Assembly (NCBI RefSeq): GCF_900156785.1
Contig: NZ_FTOP01000002.1
Coordinates: 363,296 to 427,295 of the forward strand
DNA from: Belliella pelovolcani
GTDB taxonomy: Bacteria; Bacteroidota; Bacteroidia; Cytophagales; Cyclobacteriaceae
Length of the DNA: 64,000 nt
Direction of reading: 5' to 3'
Of this stretch, positions 35,186 through 42,811 are shown one piece after another. A model generated the notes under the pieces. The model ran no database searches. It was not told the DNA's origin and was given only the letters and a program-made list of their open reading frames with translations. Within the stretch, counting starts at the first letter, position 1. Each line of letters starts with the position of its first letter. A program made the translations under genes and the position numbers.

Positions 35186-36088
35186 TTAGTAAAGGTGGGG
35201 CTTTAGAAGTTTAATGATTTCATCAACACCTGATTTCATTTTAATTATACAATCGTCTTTGGAAAGTGTATCCCATGAAGTGTCCATCTTAGAATTTCGA
35301 TAAAGCATCAAATCGCTCTTGTGGTTATTCCAATAAAATTTAAATCCAGGAATGATATTTTCTTCGATTAAGGGTATGAATTTTTCATAAATTTTCGATT
35401 TCCGTTCCTCGTCAAAGTTTAATTTTAAACTTGCCCTATCGCCCAAAATTAAATCTACCCTATCGAAATAATTTTTAAAAATTGGTATTAGCTTTTCATT
35501 CTCTTCATAAAATTCAAATTTTTTATGGTTAAAAATTTCCTTCAAATAGCTATACTCTTCTTCGGCCAACTCCCTAGTAGATTTTAATATTTCAAGATTT
35601 AAACCAAATTTTTCAGTAGAACAACTTTTTCTATCTAATGTAGAGGCGTTAACAATTTGTCGAATTTCATCAATTGCATCTTTAACTGGTTTTGAGTCGT
35701 TTAGTCTATTTTTTAAAGCGCTATGCCCATAGCATCTATTGAATAAAACTCCCATTTCTCTATTGTTCCGCTCAGAATATTCATAAAGATTCATAGAGCA
35801 AATAATTAAGTTCCTTTCATTCATGTATAGCTTTGCGTGGATATTTGGGTGGCAAAGTAAATTCAGGTTTTTGAGTTGACTAAGTTTTATCTTTTCTAGC
35901 TGAGACAATTCATTTTCTCTGTATATGATCGTGATCTCAATTCCCCTTGTATCTGCTTCTAATAATTGATTAAAAGTATTTTCAGACGTTTTGATATAGG
36001 GAACTATGATTACTAGCTCGTTGGTTGATTCATTGATTAATCTTGGAATCCATTGATTAATTAGAGCTGTATTTAAAAATTCTGCCAT
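35186..36088 (-). CDS. Phospholipase D-like domain protein with one HxK motif
   Basis: 300 residues. Residues about 1-120 look like a PLD-fold half: LVIIVPYIKTSENTF, then HPNIHAKLYMNERNLIICSMNLYEYSERNNREMGVLF. That gives His84-x-Lys86, Glu91 in place of the usual Asp, Ser98-x-Asn100 and Glu111. A single motif suggests an active dimer, as in Nuc-type PLD nucleases and some restriction-type effectors. The C-terminal 180 residues are helical, charged and not recognised. Possible roles are a nuclease or an effector in a defence setting; both are inference. Lone gene in an AT-rich island; the neighbouring PLDc_N-like small ORF may be a coincidence. Confidence 0.7.
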   Translation of the reverse strand: MAEFLNTALINQWIPRLINESTNELVIIVPYIKTSENTFNQLLEADTRGIEITIIYRENELSQLEKIKLSQLKNLNLLCHPNIHAKLYMNERNLIICSMNLYEYSERNNREMGVLFNRCYGHSALKNRLNDSKPVKDAIDEIRQIVNASTLDRKSCSTEKFGLNLEILKSTRELAEEEYSYLKEIFNHKKFEFYEENEKLIPIFKNYFDRVDLILGDRASLKLNFDEERKSKIYEKFIPLIEENIIPGFKFYWNNHKSDLMLYRNSKMDTSWDTLSKDDCIIKMKSGVDEIIKLLKPHLY

Positions 36089-36200
36089 ATCTGTGCTTCA
36101 AATAGAGAAATGGTGAAGATATAAAATTCATTTAAAATGAAGCTTAACATTGGTAGTTAAATGATAGGTGGATAATTAAAAAATTAATCTAAAGAATAAA

Positions 36201-36395
36201 TTATCTCTTCTTGATAGGTGCTAGAAGTGCATAAAAAATCCATGCAAACCAGGAGATAAATAATACTGCGAGAATCCATGCTATTTTTTCGCTACCAGAT
36301 GTTTTACTAGAGAAAATAATGATTAGAATGGGTATAAACCATATGAAGGCAATGAACCCATAAGTCGTTAAGATCACTGAGTCTTGACTGTCCAT
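36201..36395 (-). CDS. Small membrane protein resembling the PLDc_N domain
   Basis: 64 residues, two transmembrane helices (FIAFIWFIPILIIIFSS and KIAWILAVLFISWFAWIFYALLAP) with a Ser-Gly-Ser-Glu-Lys turn between them. This two-helix pattern with SSKTSGSEKIAWILAVL is typical of PLDc_N-type proteins, found alone or at the N-terminus of cardiolipin synthases. No catalytic part is attached. Function unknown. Confidence 0.65.
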   Translation of the reverse strand: MDSQDSVILTTYGFIAFIWFIPILIIIFSSKTSGSEKIAWILAVLFISWFAWIFYALLAPIKKR

Positions 36396-36469
36396 TTTAG
36401 GTTTTGTTTAAAGGTAACAAAAGAAGAGGAACTCTCCTATTAATTGAATTTATGATTTTAGATTTGAAT

Positions 36470-37129
36470 TTAATCGAGGATTTCGTTTCTGAAGCTGATC
36501 ATGGCTTCATAGGATTCAAATTCTTTTAGAATTTTACCATTTTCATCAGCTAATTTATAATAAATATCTCTGCCTTTGGCCCCTACTTCGCTTACTCCAA
36601 CAAAAAAAGATCCTTTGAATTGTCCTTTTTCTACTATAGAGAATGACTGAGCTGGAAAAAATTCAATCCATTTACCGGAATTAAGATTTACTTTCGCCAA
36701 TATGCTACTAGTGGCATATTTTTCTGTTATAAAATAGATAAATTGATTGTCAGGAGATATTGTTAGATTGCCTACATTTAAAATCTCTGAGGTTCCATCA
36801 AGACCATCAAGATATGGTTTGGAATCTGTGATTACTTTTTCAATCAAAGTGCTATGATCCACGATCATAATTTTATGGGCGAAATATTCATTACTACCAC
36901 TTCTCCTAGGCACTTGTCTAATAAAAACCACCTCCTTAGAATTAGGAACAATTAAAGCCTCAATATCAGATTCATTATATGTTAGTTGTTTTTGGCTACC
37001 ATTAGAATAGATTAAAAAAATGTTACCCAACATGATTTGGGTTTTTGCTGGCACCTTCTCTTGTGCAATACTATTTGCTGTGATGAAAGTGCCAATTAAA
37101 ATAAGAATTAAGGATTTAAACTGTTTCAT
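36470..37129 (-). CDS. Secreted protein with beta-propeller-like repeats
   Basis: 219 residues with a signal peptide (MKQFKSLILILIGTFITANSIAQ). The mature part shows WD40/PD40-like strands, e.g. DIEALIVPNSKEVVFIRQV and NLTISPDNQFIYFITEKYATSSILAKVNLNSGKW, as in TolB-like propellers, but is too short for a complete propeller. No active-site motif. Function unknown. Confidence 0.65.
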   Translation of the reverse strand: MKQFKSLILILIGTFITANSIAQEKVPAKTQIMLGNIFLIYSNGSQKQLTYNESDIEALIVPNSKEVVFIRQVPRRSGSNEYFAHKIMIVDHSTLIEKVITDSKPYLDGLDGTSEILNVGNLTISPDNQFIYFITEKYATSSILAKVNLNSGKWIEFFPAQSFSIVEKGQFKGSFFVGVSEVGAKGRDIYYKLADENGKILKEFESYEAMISFRNEILD

Positions 37130-37152
37130 TCTATAAAGATTTAAAATATTAT

Positions 37153-37276
37153 GATTATCCGCAATGACACCAGTAATTCAATAAAACGAAAGGATCAAGC
37201 GGATAATCGTCGACTGACGACGGTCGACAATAGCTGAATTTTAGGTATGTACCTAATAAAATATGGCTACTGGTGT
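37153..37276. repeat. Interleaved inverted repeats upstream of the HipA-like gene
   Basis: GATTATCCGC (37153-37162) is complementary to GCGGATAATC (37199-37208), and ACACCAGTA (37167-37175) to TACTGGTGT (37268-37276). The order a-b-a'-b' has pseudoknot topology. A third stem-loop, TTAGGTA-TG-TACCTAA, lies at 37241-37256. The block sits about 100 bp before the HipA-like start and could be a structured leader, an operator or a mobile-element scar. Confidence 0.45.
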
Positions 37277-37378
37277 GAAAGCAGATATAAATATTTTAGT
37301 ATATTCAAGAAAATTAAAAGAAGTAAGAGCTTAGAAATTTCATAATAGTTTCAAGTTCAAAATGAATTTTTCAGATAA

Positions 37379-38206
37379 ATGGATAGACTATATTCCATCG
37401 AGGAAGTCAATAAGCGTTATGAGACAGCAGGCAGTAGGCCACTTTTGATTCATGCCTCGGATATGGAATTCTATATTTGTAAGTATCCGTATCACTGGCA
37501 AGACTCAAAATTGTTAAATGAATACTTGGCCTATAATTTTGCTAAAATCTGGGGATTGCCAATTCCTGAGATGAAATTAATTGATTTAAAAAGAGAACAT
37601 CTTCCAGCCCAAATGCTTGGAATGCAGCTTAATTACATTTCAATAGAAGTTCCTTTAATAAGTTCTCTTAAGATTCAAGGAATAACAGAATTAATTGATG
37701 AAATAGCACAAGGTTATACTTCTAATGTAATTTCAAAATTTGATAAACACCTTCTGCTGAAAATAGCTCTTTTTGATATCTGGTTAAGCAATGAGGATCG
37801 CAATACTGGCAATATGAATCTATTAATAAATCTTGATTCAAATATTTTAAAACCTATACTTATTGATAACGAGAAAATATTTAATTCAGGTAGTTTGTTT
37901 AGGCCTTTATTGGAAATAACTTACGAGGATTCCTTATTTTACACTTATCTTTTTCGTAAAGTATTTGGATCAAGAAATAGAAGAAATATTAAATTAATTC
38001 ACGAAATTGAAGCATCTTTGCAACCTTTATGCTCTTTATGTTTCAGTCAGTTAAGTCAAATCGTTGAACAGATACCCTATGAGTGGGGATATGATAGGAA
38101 TCAAGTCCAAGAATCTTTGAATGAAAATCTATTTTCTGAGGAGTGGATGGGAAGAGTCCGTCAAACATATCTTCAATTTGCAGGCTTAATGTACCAAAGA
38201 CCATGA
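37379..38206 (+). CDS. HipA-like protein kinase (HipA_2 type)
   Basis: 275 residues. It resembles the short HipA-like kinase family that lacks the HipA N-terminal subdomain. Visible kinase features are Lys35 in FYICKYP (ATP), Glu48 in LNEYLAYNFAKIWGLPIPE, the catalytic loop SNEDRNTGN with Asp140 and Asn145 (the D-x4-N spacing of HipA), and the metal-binding Asp163 in ILIDNEKIF. The active site therefore appears intact. HipA proteins phosphorylate translation components such as GltX. The target here is unknown. No HipB-like antitoxin is adjacent. The stop overlaps the start of the DUF3037 gene (ATGA), so the two proteins are probably made in a fixed ratio and work together. Upstream DNA holds interleaved inverted repeats. 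Confidence 0.75.
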   Translation: MDRLYSIEEVNKRYETAGSRPLLIHASDMEFYICKYPYHWQDSKLLNEYLAYNFAKIWGLPIPEMKLIDLKREHLPAQMLGMQLNYISIEVPLISSLKIQGITELIDEIAQGYTSNVISKFDKHLLLKIALFDIWLSNEDRNTGNMNLLINLDSNILKPILIDNEKIFNSGSLFRPLLEITYEDSLFYTYLFRKVFGSRNRRNIKLIHEIEASLQPLCSLCFSQLSQIVEQIPYEWGYDRNQVQESLNENLFSEEWMGRVRQTYLQFAGLMYQRP

Positions 38207-39045
38207 AAACATATTATTCCATTATTTATACTTCACTTTCAGCATTAGGTAATGAAAGGATTAATTTAGGTCTCCTACTTTCTCAGGAGGATGGGATAAG
38301 TATGATGAAATTTTCTGAGGAAAAGTTATATTTATTAAAAAAGCTTCTATCTACTGAGTCCTTTAAATTATTGAAAATACAATTGTCATCATTTGAAAAC
38401 ATATCAAATACAGACAATAATTTGCAGGTGGCATACAGTAATCTAAGAGCTGATTATATCCAATATCTATCTAACTACACCAATAATTTGATATCTCTAA
38501 CGCCACCGAAGGTCATAGATATTGATGCGAATCAGGCGGTCTTCGATAAATTATTTGAGCAATATGTTTACAAAATTTCAAGCTTGCCAAATCTGGGAGT
38601 AAAGGCTCAATCTAATCTAATGGATATAAAGCATAACTTTATTCCAAAGGTTAAAGATAGGGTCAATGTAAATTTCACTTTAAGAGCATCATCCTTTGAT
38701 TTCGTAGTATTTGATTTTAATGTGGATATGATTGGGAAAAATGAGGTTCCTGTTTTGACTCAATTTATTGATTTTCAAACAAGTGCAGAAACTATCAAGC
38801 ACAGAGTTAATAACTATGTAAGTTTGATCAAACCATTTGAGATCAAGGAAAATAAAATTGGTAAATTTTTTATTGTTGGCCAAAAACCTGAGTCTAATTT
38901 GAGCAAACAACATCAAATTTGGGAGAATTTGTTAAAATCGCCATTGATTGAAGAAAAGATCGTAGAAATAGTACCTCCTGATGAATTGGGAAGTATCCAA
39001 GAATACTTCGAGAAACATGATGTTAGACCTTTTGAAGTTGAATAA
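38203..39045 (+). CDS. DUF3037-domain protein coupled to the HipA-like kinase
   Basis: 280 residues from the ATG at 38203, whose last bases overlap the kinase stop codon. An earlier in-frame Met at 38143 lies within the kinase gene and is unlikely. The N-terminal 110 residues match the DUF3037 pattern: YYSIIYTSLSALGNERINLGLLLSQEDG, the form being YS.vry..d...gE.vNvGvvl. The remaining 170 residues are of mixed alpha/beta character and unknown. HipA-like kinase and DUF3037 genes are often neighbours in bacteria. Possible roles are an inhibitor, a substrate or a sensor for the kinase; nothing in the sequence decides between them. Confidence 0.75.
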   Translation: MKTYYSIIYTSLSALGNERINLGLLLSQEDGISMMKFSEEKLYLLKKLLSTESFKLLKIQLSSFENISNTDNNLQVAYSNLRADYIQYLSNYTNNLISLTPPKVIDIDANQAVFDKLFEQYVYKISSLPNLGVKAQSNLMDIKHNFIPKVKDRVNVNFTLRASSFDFVVFDFNVDMIGKNEVPVLTQFIDFQTSAETIKHRVNNYVSLIKPFEIKENKIGKFFIVGQKPESNLSKQHQIWENLLKSPLIEEKIVEIVPPDELGSIQEYFEKHDVRPFEVE

Positions 39046-39338
39046 TTTTTGAACTACTTATTATAATGGATACGGCCTATATGAATTTCCTGTGCTAATT
39101 TTCTAGTTTAACAATATGGTTCAGTTTGAAAACTGCGATGGTTTAGGTCCAAGTCTGAGCCCGCCTGCATCGGACAGGTCTGAAGACTTGAACCGATAGG
39201 GAATTGAACCAGAAGGGTGATTGGAATTACAAATTCCTTTTATCTTGTTTCGGAATTGCAAATTCCGAATAGCAGGTAATATCTGGTTTCGGAATTGCAA
39301 ATTCCGAAAAGCGGAGAAGGGAATTGAATTAATGTCAG
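39046..39338. repeat. Composite of repeat E and a triple-hairpin repeat D
   Basis: 39118-39195 is a repeat E unit (CAGTTT-GA-AAACTG, then CCGCCTGCATCGGACAGG and GACTTGAACC). 39223-39312 is repeat D copy 4: GGAATT-ACA-AATTCC (39223-39237), then two successive stems TTTCGGAATT / AATTCCGAAA (the first ends CCGAAT). The second hairpin has thus been tandemly duplicated. No gene. Confidence 0.75.
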
Positions 39339-39842
39339 CTATTCAAACTTGTAGTTTTCAAATTCTTCCATATTTGACTTGGTGAAATCTTTCAAATCAT
39401 CCAAATGAGGGTTTTCCCTTAAAGTAACAATTGATATGTAAGTTGTTATCAAATAATCTGATCCATCATTAACGAGTTTAAAATCAAGTTTCTCAAATCT
39501 CTCTATTGAGAATTCATTATACCATTTATCAAATAAAATCTTTCTGTAAAATTCACGTTGATCTTGACTATCACAAATATAAACTATTGTATTTCTCACA
39601 TCTTGAGAGAAAAGATCTTCAAGAAAATTAAGGAGTGTTAGATGAATTTTGTGATCAAAACCGTTTTGATCTTTATTTCTTTTCTCTTTAGCAGCTAATG
39701 GGAAAAATGAGAAATCATATAAAAAATCTCCATAAGGAGGAATGAAAGATGATTTTTCTAAAATAATCATATAAGGTATTCCTTTGTCTGTAACAAAGGA
39801 GTACCCTGATTCAGTTTGGTGTATTTTATATAGGTTTGACAA
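39339..39842 (-). CDS. DUF6169-like protein
   Basis: 167 residues. N-terminal YKIHQTESGYSFVTDKGIPYMIILEKS and the central segment RNTIVYICDSQDQREFYRKILFDKWYNEF resemble a Bacteroidota-specific family that I believe is DUF6169; the label is from memory. No catalytic motif. An in-frame stop lies upstream, so the start must be close to the TTG at 39842 unless translation begins at Met25. The TTG start overlaps the end of a 53-codon ORF by 17 bp, a strong sign of translational coupling. Confidence 0.7.
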   Translation of the reverse strand: MSNLYKIHQTESGYSFVTDKGIPYMIILEKSSFIPPYGDFLYDFSFFPLAAKEKRNKDQNGFDHKIHLTLLNFLEDLFSQDVRNTIVYICDSQDQREFYRKILFDKWYNEFSIERFEKLDFKLVNDGSDYLITTYISIVTLRENPHLDDLKDFTKSNMEEFENYKFE

Positions 39843-39987
39843 ATTTAATGTCCCTATTTTCTTGGAGCTCTTTTAAATCCTTCCCCTCACGAATATAAGA
39901 AATGATTGCATTTTTATTTTCGACCTTTTTTTGAATGTAATCGAAAACTTTAGCATTCTTTTCAGTTTTTACAATTACTTTTTCCAT
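39826..39987 (-). CDS. 53-residue ORF overlapping the DUF6169-like gene
   Basis: Starts ATG at 39987 and encodes a small charged protein (MEKVIVKTEKNAKVFDYI ... ENRDIKFVKPI), Lys-rich with a central helix, ending in TAA at 39826 inside the start region of the downstream gene. The codon pattern and overlap favour a real gene. Small size, charge and coupling recall antitoxin or chaperone partners of toxin pairs, but no family is recognised. The 160 bp upstream are AT-rich with no other gene. Confidence 0.55.
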   Translation of the reverse strand: MEKVIVKTEKNAKVFDYIQKKVENKNAIISYIREGKDLKELQENRDIKFVKPI

Positions 39988-40206
39988 TTGATTTACGATT
40001 TATTTGAAGAACCAATTATCAGAATTTATAAATTACATATTAAATCCAATAATCAAGTAGGCATTAATACCCTTCTACATTGCAAAGATAATGTATAATT
40101 ATTTAATATATACAAATTCCCATTTCTTTCAAATAGAAAATAAGGATATTAAGCACTCATTTTCAAATTCTTACATAGGGACATAGAACTTAGATGCAAT
40201 TACTAT

Positions 40207-40482
40207 ATGGTGACCAAAGAAATCTGGAATAAATATGGAGTAGGGAATGGAATGCTCTGTCTAGAATGCTTGCAAAAAAGAATGGGAAGACCTTTCCGAA
40301 GAGAGGATTTCCCTCTTATACCTATAAACTTTGAAAATCCCTTCACTAGATTGATTATCTTTCCTTCTAATGAAGATAATATACTTCTCAAGAAGAGAAT
40401 GAAAGAATATGATCAGGCTTATCTAGCAGCTAAAGAGCAGAGAAAAATCAACCAGCTCAAAAGAAAAGAGCCTTATCATTAA
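40207..40482 (+). CDS. Small protein with CxxC and conserved GRPFRREDF motif
   Basis: 91 residues. The N-terminal part has WNKYGVGNGMLCLECLQKRMGRPFRREDFPLIPIN, with a Cys-x2-Cys pair that could bind zinc, and the C-terminal part is a charged helix. I have seen the CLxCLexRxGRxxxxxDF pattern in small phage- and island-borne proteins, with no known function. Lies 33 bp before the MNT-HEPN gene on the same strand, so probably co-transcribed with it. Confidence 0.6.
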   Translation: MVTKEIWNKYGVGNGMLCLECLQKRMGRPFRREDFPLIPINFENPFTRLIIFPSNEDNILLKKRMKEYDQAYLAAKEQRKINQLKRKEPYH

Positions 40483-40515
40483 TATACATAAAATTTGTTC
40501 TTTTAACTTTACTTT

Positions 40516-41373
40516 ATGACTATATCTAATCCAATAGCACATCTACCTCAAGAAAAGCAGGATGAAATTAATTTCATTTTAGAAGTAATTAAGAAAGAGG
40601 CCAATCCGATGAAGGTAATTTTATTCGGAAGTCATGCTACAGGCAAATGGGTTGATTCCACAGTTTTACATGATGGTATTACCCTTACTTATGAAAGTGA
40701 TTACGATATTCTGGTTGTTACTAATGATGGTAACATCAAGCATCATGAAGTTATTAGTCATATTGAAAACAAATGTAATGAAGAATTGAGGGGTATAACC
40801 AGTATTTTGGTTCATAGTTTGGATTATATCAATAAGGGACTTGCCATAGGACAGTATTTCTTTTTGAGGATATTAAAAGAAGGCATAGTTTTGTTTGATA
40901 CAGGAGAACAAGACTTTTTTACTCCAATTAAACTTACCGATACTCAATTTAAAGAAAGATCAATAGGATATTTTAATTTGTGGTTTCCAATGGGGGTTGA
41001 TTTTTTAATTGATGCGAAAAATGCATTTAATAGAGGAAGTTATAGAAAGTCATTATTTGAACTTCACCAAGCAGCAGAAAATTTTTACGCAACTGTAATG
41101 CTAGTCTTTTCAGGATATAAACCTACTGTCCACAATTTGAAGAAACTTAGAAAATATGCAAAACACCTAAACACGGATTTGTATAATTTATTTTTGACTC
41201 CCCCAAATGATGAAGAAGAATACCATTTATTCGAAATATTGCGGAAAGGTTATATTGAAGCTAGGTATGATCGGAATTTTGAGGTTACAAAAGTAGAATG
41301 TGAAAAATTACTTAGCCGGATTGAAAGCATGAAAAATCTGGTTGAAAGGATATGTATAGAAAAAATATCTTAA
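40516..41373 (+). CDS. MNT-HEPN fusion protein (nucleotidyltransferase plus HEPN domain)
   Basis: 285 residues. The N-terminal minimal nucleotidyltransferase has VILFGSHATGKW (Gly38-Ser39) and the catalytic pair Asp62-x-Asp64 in SDYDILVV. The C-terminal all-helical domain (about 145-280) has FELHQAAENFYATVMLVFSGYKPTVHNLKKLRKYA, typical of HEPN domains. In two-gene toxin-antitoxin systems the MNT protein AMPylates the HEPN RNase to silence it; here both parts are in one chain. No clear RxxxxH RNase motif is seen, so RNase activity is uncertain. Convergent with the XRE gene, 6 bp apart. Confidence 0.82.
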   Translation: MTISNPIAHLPQEKQDEINFILEVIKKEANPMKVILFGSHATGKWVDSTVLHDGITLTYESDYDILVVTNDGNIKHHEVISHIENKCNEELRGITSILVHSLDYINKGLAIGQYFFLRILKEGIVLFDTGEQDFFTPIKLTDTQFKERSIGYFNLWFPMGVDFLIDAKNAFNRGSYRKSLFELHQAAENFYATVMLVFSGYKPTVHNLKKLRKYAKHLNTDLYNLFLTPPNDEEEYHLFEILRKGYIEARYDRNFEVTKVECEKLLSRIESMKNLVERICIEKIS

Positions 41374-41379
41374 TATCAA

Positions 41380-41616
41380 TTAATCATCTAAAAAGTCAAA
41401 CAAGTCATTTAAGTTAATTTCAAATGCTTTGCAAAGTAGGATCAAGTTATAAGAGGTTGGATTAGCACCTTGAATTTCATATCTATTTATTGCTTGCTTG
41501 TCTTTGAAGTTGAGCTTTAAAGCCAACTCTTCTTGTGTCCAGCCTCTATCTTCTCTAAGCTCTTTAATCTTTTTTGCAAGCTTAGATTTCAATTCATCCT
41601 TTGTAATATTCCTCAT
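41380..41616 (-). CDS. XRE-family helix-turn-helix repressor
   Basis: 78 residues from the ATG at 41616; a TTG three codons earlier is unlikely. The HTH is KIKELREDRGWTQEELALKLNFKDKQAINRYEIQGANPTSYNLILLCKAFEINLNDLF, a complete Cro/C1-type domain with little else. A perfect 20-bp palindrome 34-53 bp upstream of the start is the likely autoregulatory operator. The gene is convergent with the MNT-HEPN gene and divergent from a small ORF at 41738. Confidence 0.88.
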   Translation of the reverse strand: MRNITKDELKSKLAKKIKELREDRGWTQEELALKLNFKDKQAINRYEIQGANPTSYNLILLCKAFEINLNDLFDFLDD

Positions 41617-41649
41617 CAAAGGCAATTAGAATAAAAAATGAAAAAAATT

Positions 41650-41669
41650 AGTCAACATTAATGTTGACT
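41650..41669. promoter_or_regulatory. Perfect 20-bp palindrome, probable XRE operator
   Basis: AGTCAACATTAATGTTGACT, exactly symmetric, between the divergent XRE gene and the 41738 ORF. Position, size and symmetry fit a dimeric XRE repressor site controlling one or both genes. Confidence 0.65.
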
Positions 41670-41737
41670 TTAAGTTTTTCTTTATATATTTGAATCACAT
41701 CCTCACTGTTAGGTCTGAGAAGCCAAACAACTAAAGG

Positions 41738-41986
41738 ATGAAAAAGCAAAATCTGAATTATTCCAGTGAAGTCCCTGCCTCTTTTATCAAGCGCTTGGGT
41801 GACTTCTCAGACCTCAGCAATGAGTGCAAGAGGCTAGGGACAGAAGCTTGTGAGTCATTCAAATTCCTCATTCAAACCAATTGCGATTATGGTCTTTTGG
41901 TGTTTGGTCATCAGTGCCTAACAGGAGGATTTAATATCACAACCTTCGATCTTCTGTTCAAAAGAAAACCGAAGAACCCTATTTAA
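41738..41986 (+). CDS. Small ORF of unknown function
   Basis: 82 residues, starting directly after AAAGG and divergent from the XRE gene across the palindrome. The protein (SSEVPASFIKRLGDFSDL ... GGFNITTFDLLFKRKPK) has four cysteines, no signal peptide and no recognised motif. It may be a gene fragment, since the downstream 800 bp carry no gene. Low confidence. Confidence 0.3.
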   Translation: MKKQNLNYSSEVPASFIKRLGDFSDLSNECKRLGTEACESFKFLIQTNCDYGLLVFGHQCLTGGFNITTFDLLFKRKPKNPI

Positions 41987-42811
41987 ACCTATTTTACCTA
42001 CGACGAGACGAGTCCCCGATGAACTTCGTTTTTCCAACCTATCTACGCTAATGGGTGTGCTCGCAACTTTACTTCCAGCTGCTGCAGAAGCTCAGTAAAG
42101 TCTAATACCAATCAATTTCTTAACCAAGTCTAACAGAGGATTTCTCTGACTGGAAAACCATTGCCTATACCCGTCTGATGGATATAATCTAGAGGTGTAA
42201 AATTTATGGTCAACTATCCATCCAGCTCGACGGGTTGAGAAAACTTCCTATACAAATTTCCAAAAACAGAAAGTATGAAACATATAAATTCATACTCCTT
42301 GGCGGAGCCATGCCTTTTCTAAAAGAAAAAAGTAATGGTACTGTTTCTCAGTCATTTGGGTGGGATTTCTTTTTCCGATGCTAGGAAAGGCTACGGTAGA
42401 TCAATCGTGTTTGGGGAATAACTGGGTTAAAACCTTCGAGGTTTGAGAAAACCTCAAAGGTTTAAAGGGCTGAAATTAAGGGTTCTGGCGGTGTGGTGTT
42501 ATATGTATAACCAAAAACCAAAGTAATGCTAAACTGGGTGTGTAGCTGACCTAATCGCTACTGCTGCACTGCTGGGCCTTTATTTTAGATTTCAGATTTA
42601 AGCCCCAAGGGAGAAAATGGGGACTCGATAAGGACAGCTAAGGGGCAAAGGATGGAAAGCAAGGATGAGGGAGGAAGGAGGAAAGTGGAAGGATGTACAA
42701 AGTACGAAGTACGATCCGCCACGGCGGACAAGTTAAACCATGTAATGGAGGAAGGATTAGTGAGGAAAAGGGGAAAAGGAAATAAAGGATGAGGTAGGAA
42801 AGAAGGGAGAA
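41987..42811. other. Gene-free stretch, probably decayed DNA plus repeats
   Basis: No reading frame of credible composition. 42429-42463 is a stem AAACCTTCGAGGTTT / AAACCTCAAAGGTTT, related to the one at 25021-25055. 42640-42800 is purine-rich and includes repeat B copy 3. The first half looks like ordinary coding-type DNA broken by stops, but I cannot name a source gene. Confidence 0.5.
42695..42744. repeat. Repeat B, copy 3
   Basis: 50-bp element GTACAAAGTACGAAGTACGA plus TCCGCC-AC-GGCGGA plus CAAGTTAAACCATGTA, directly upstream of the TlpA-like gene. Confidence 0.8.

Noticed and set aside
37379..41616. Classical HipBA toxin-antitoxin operon (HipA-like kinase with the XRE protein).
   Set aside because: The XRE gene is over 3 kb away, on the other strand, with its own operator; the kinase is of the short type and coupled to DUF3037 instead.
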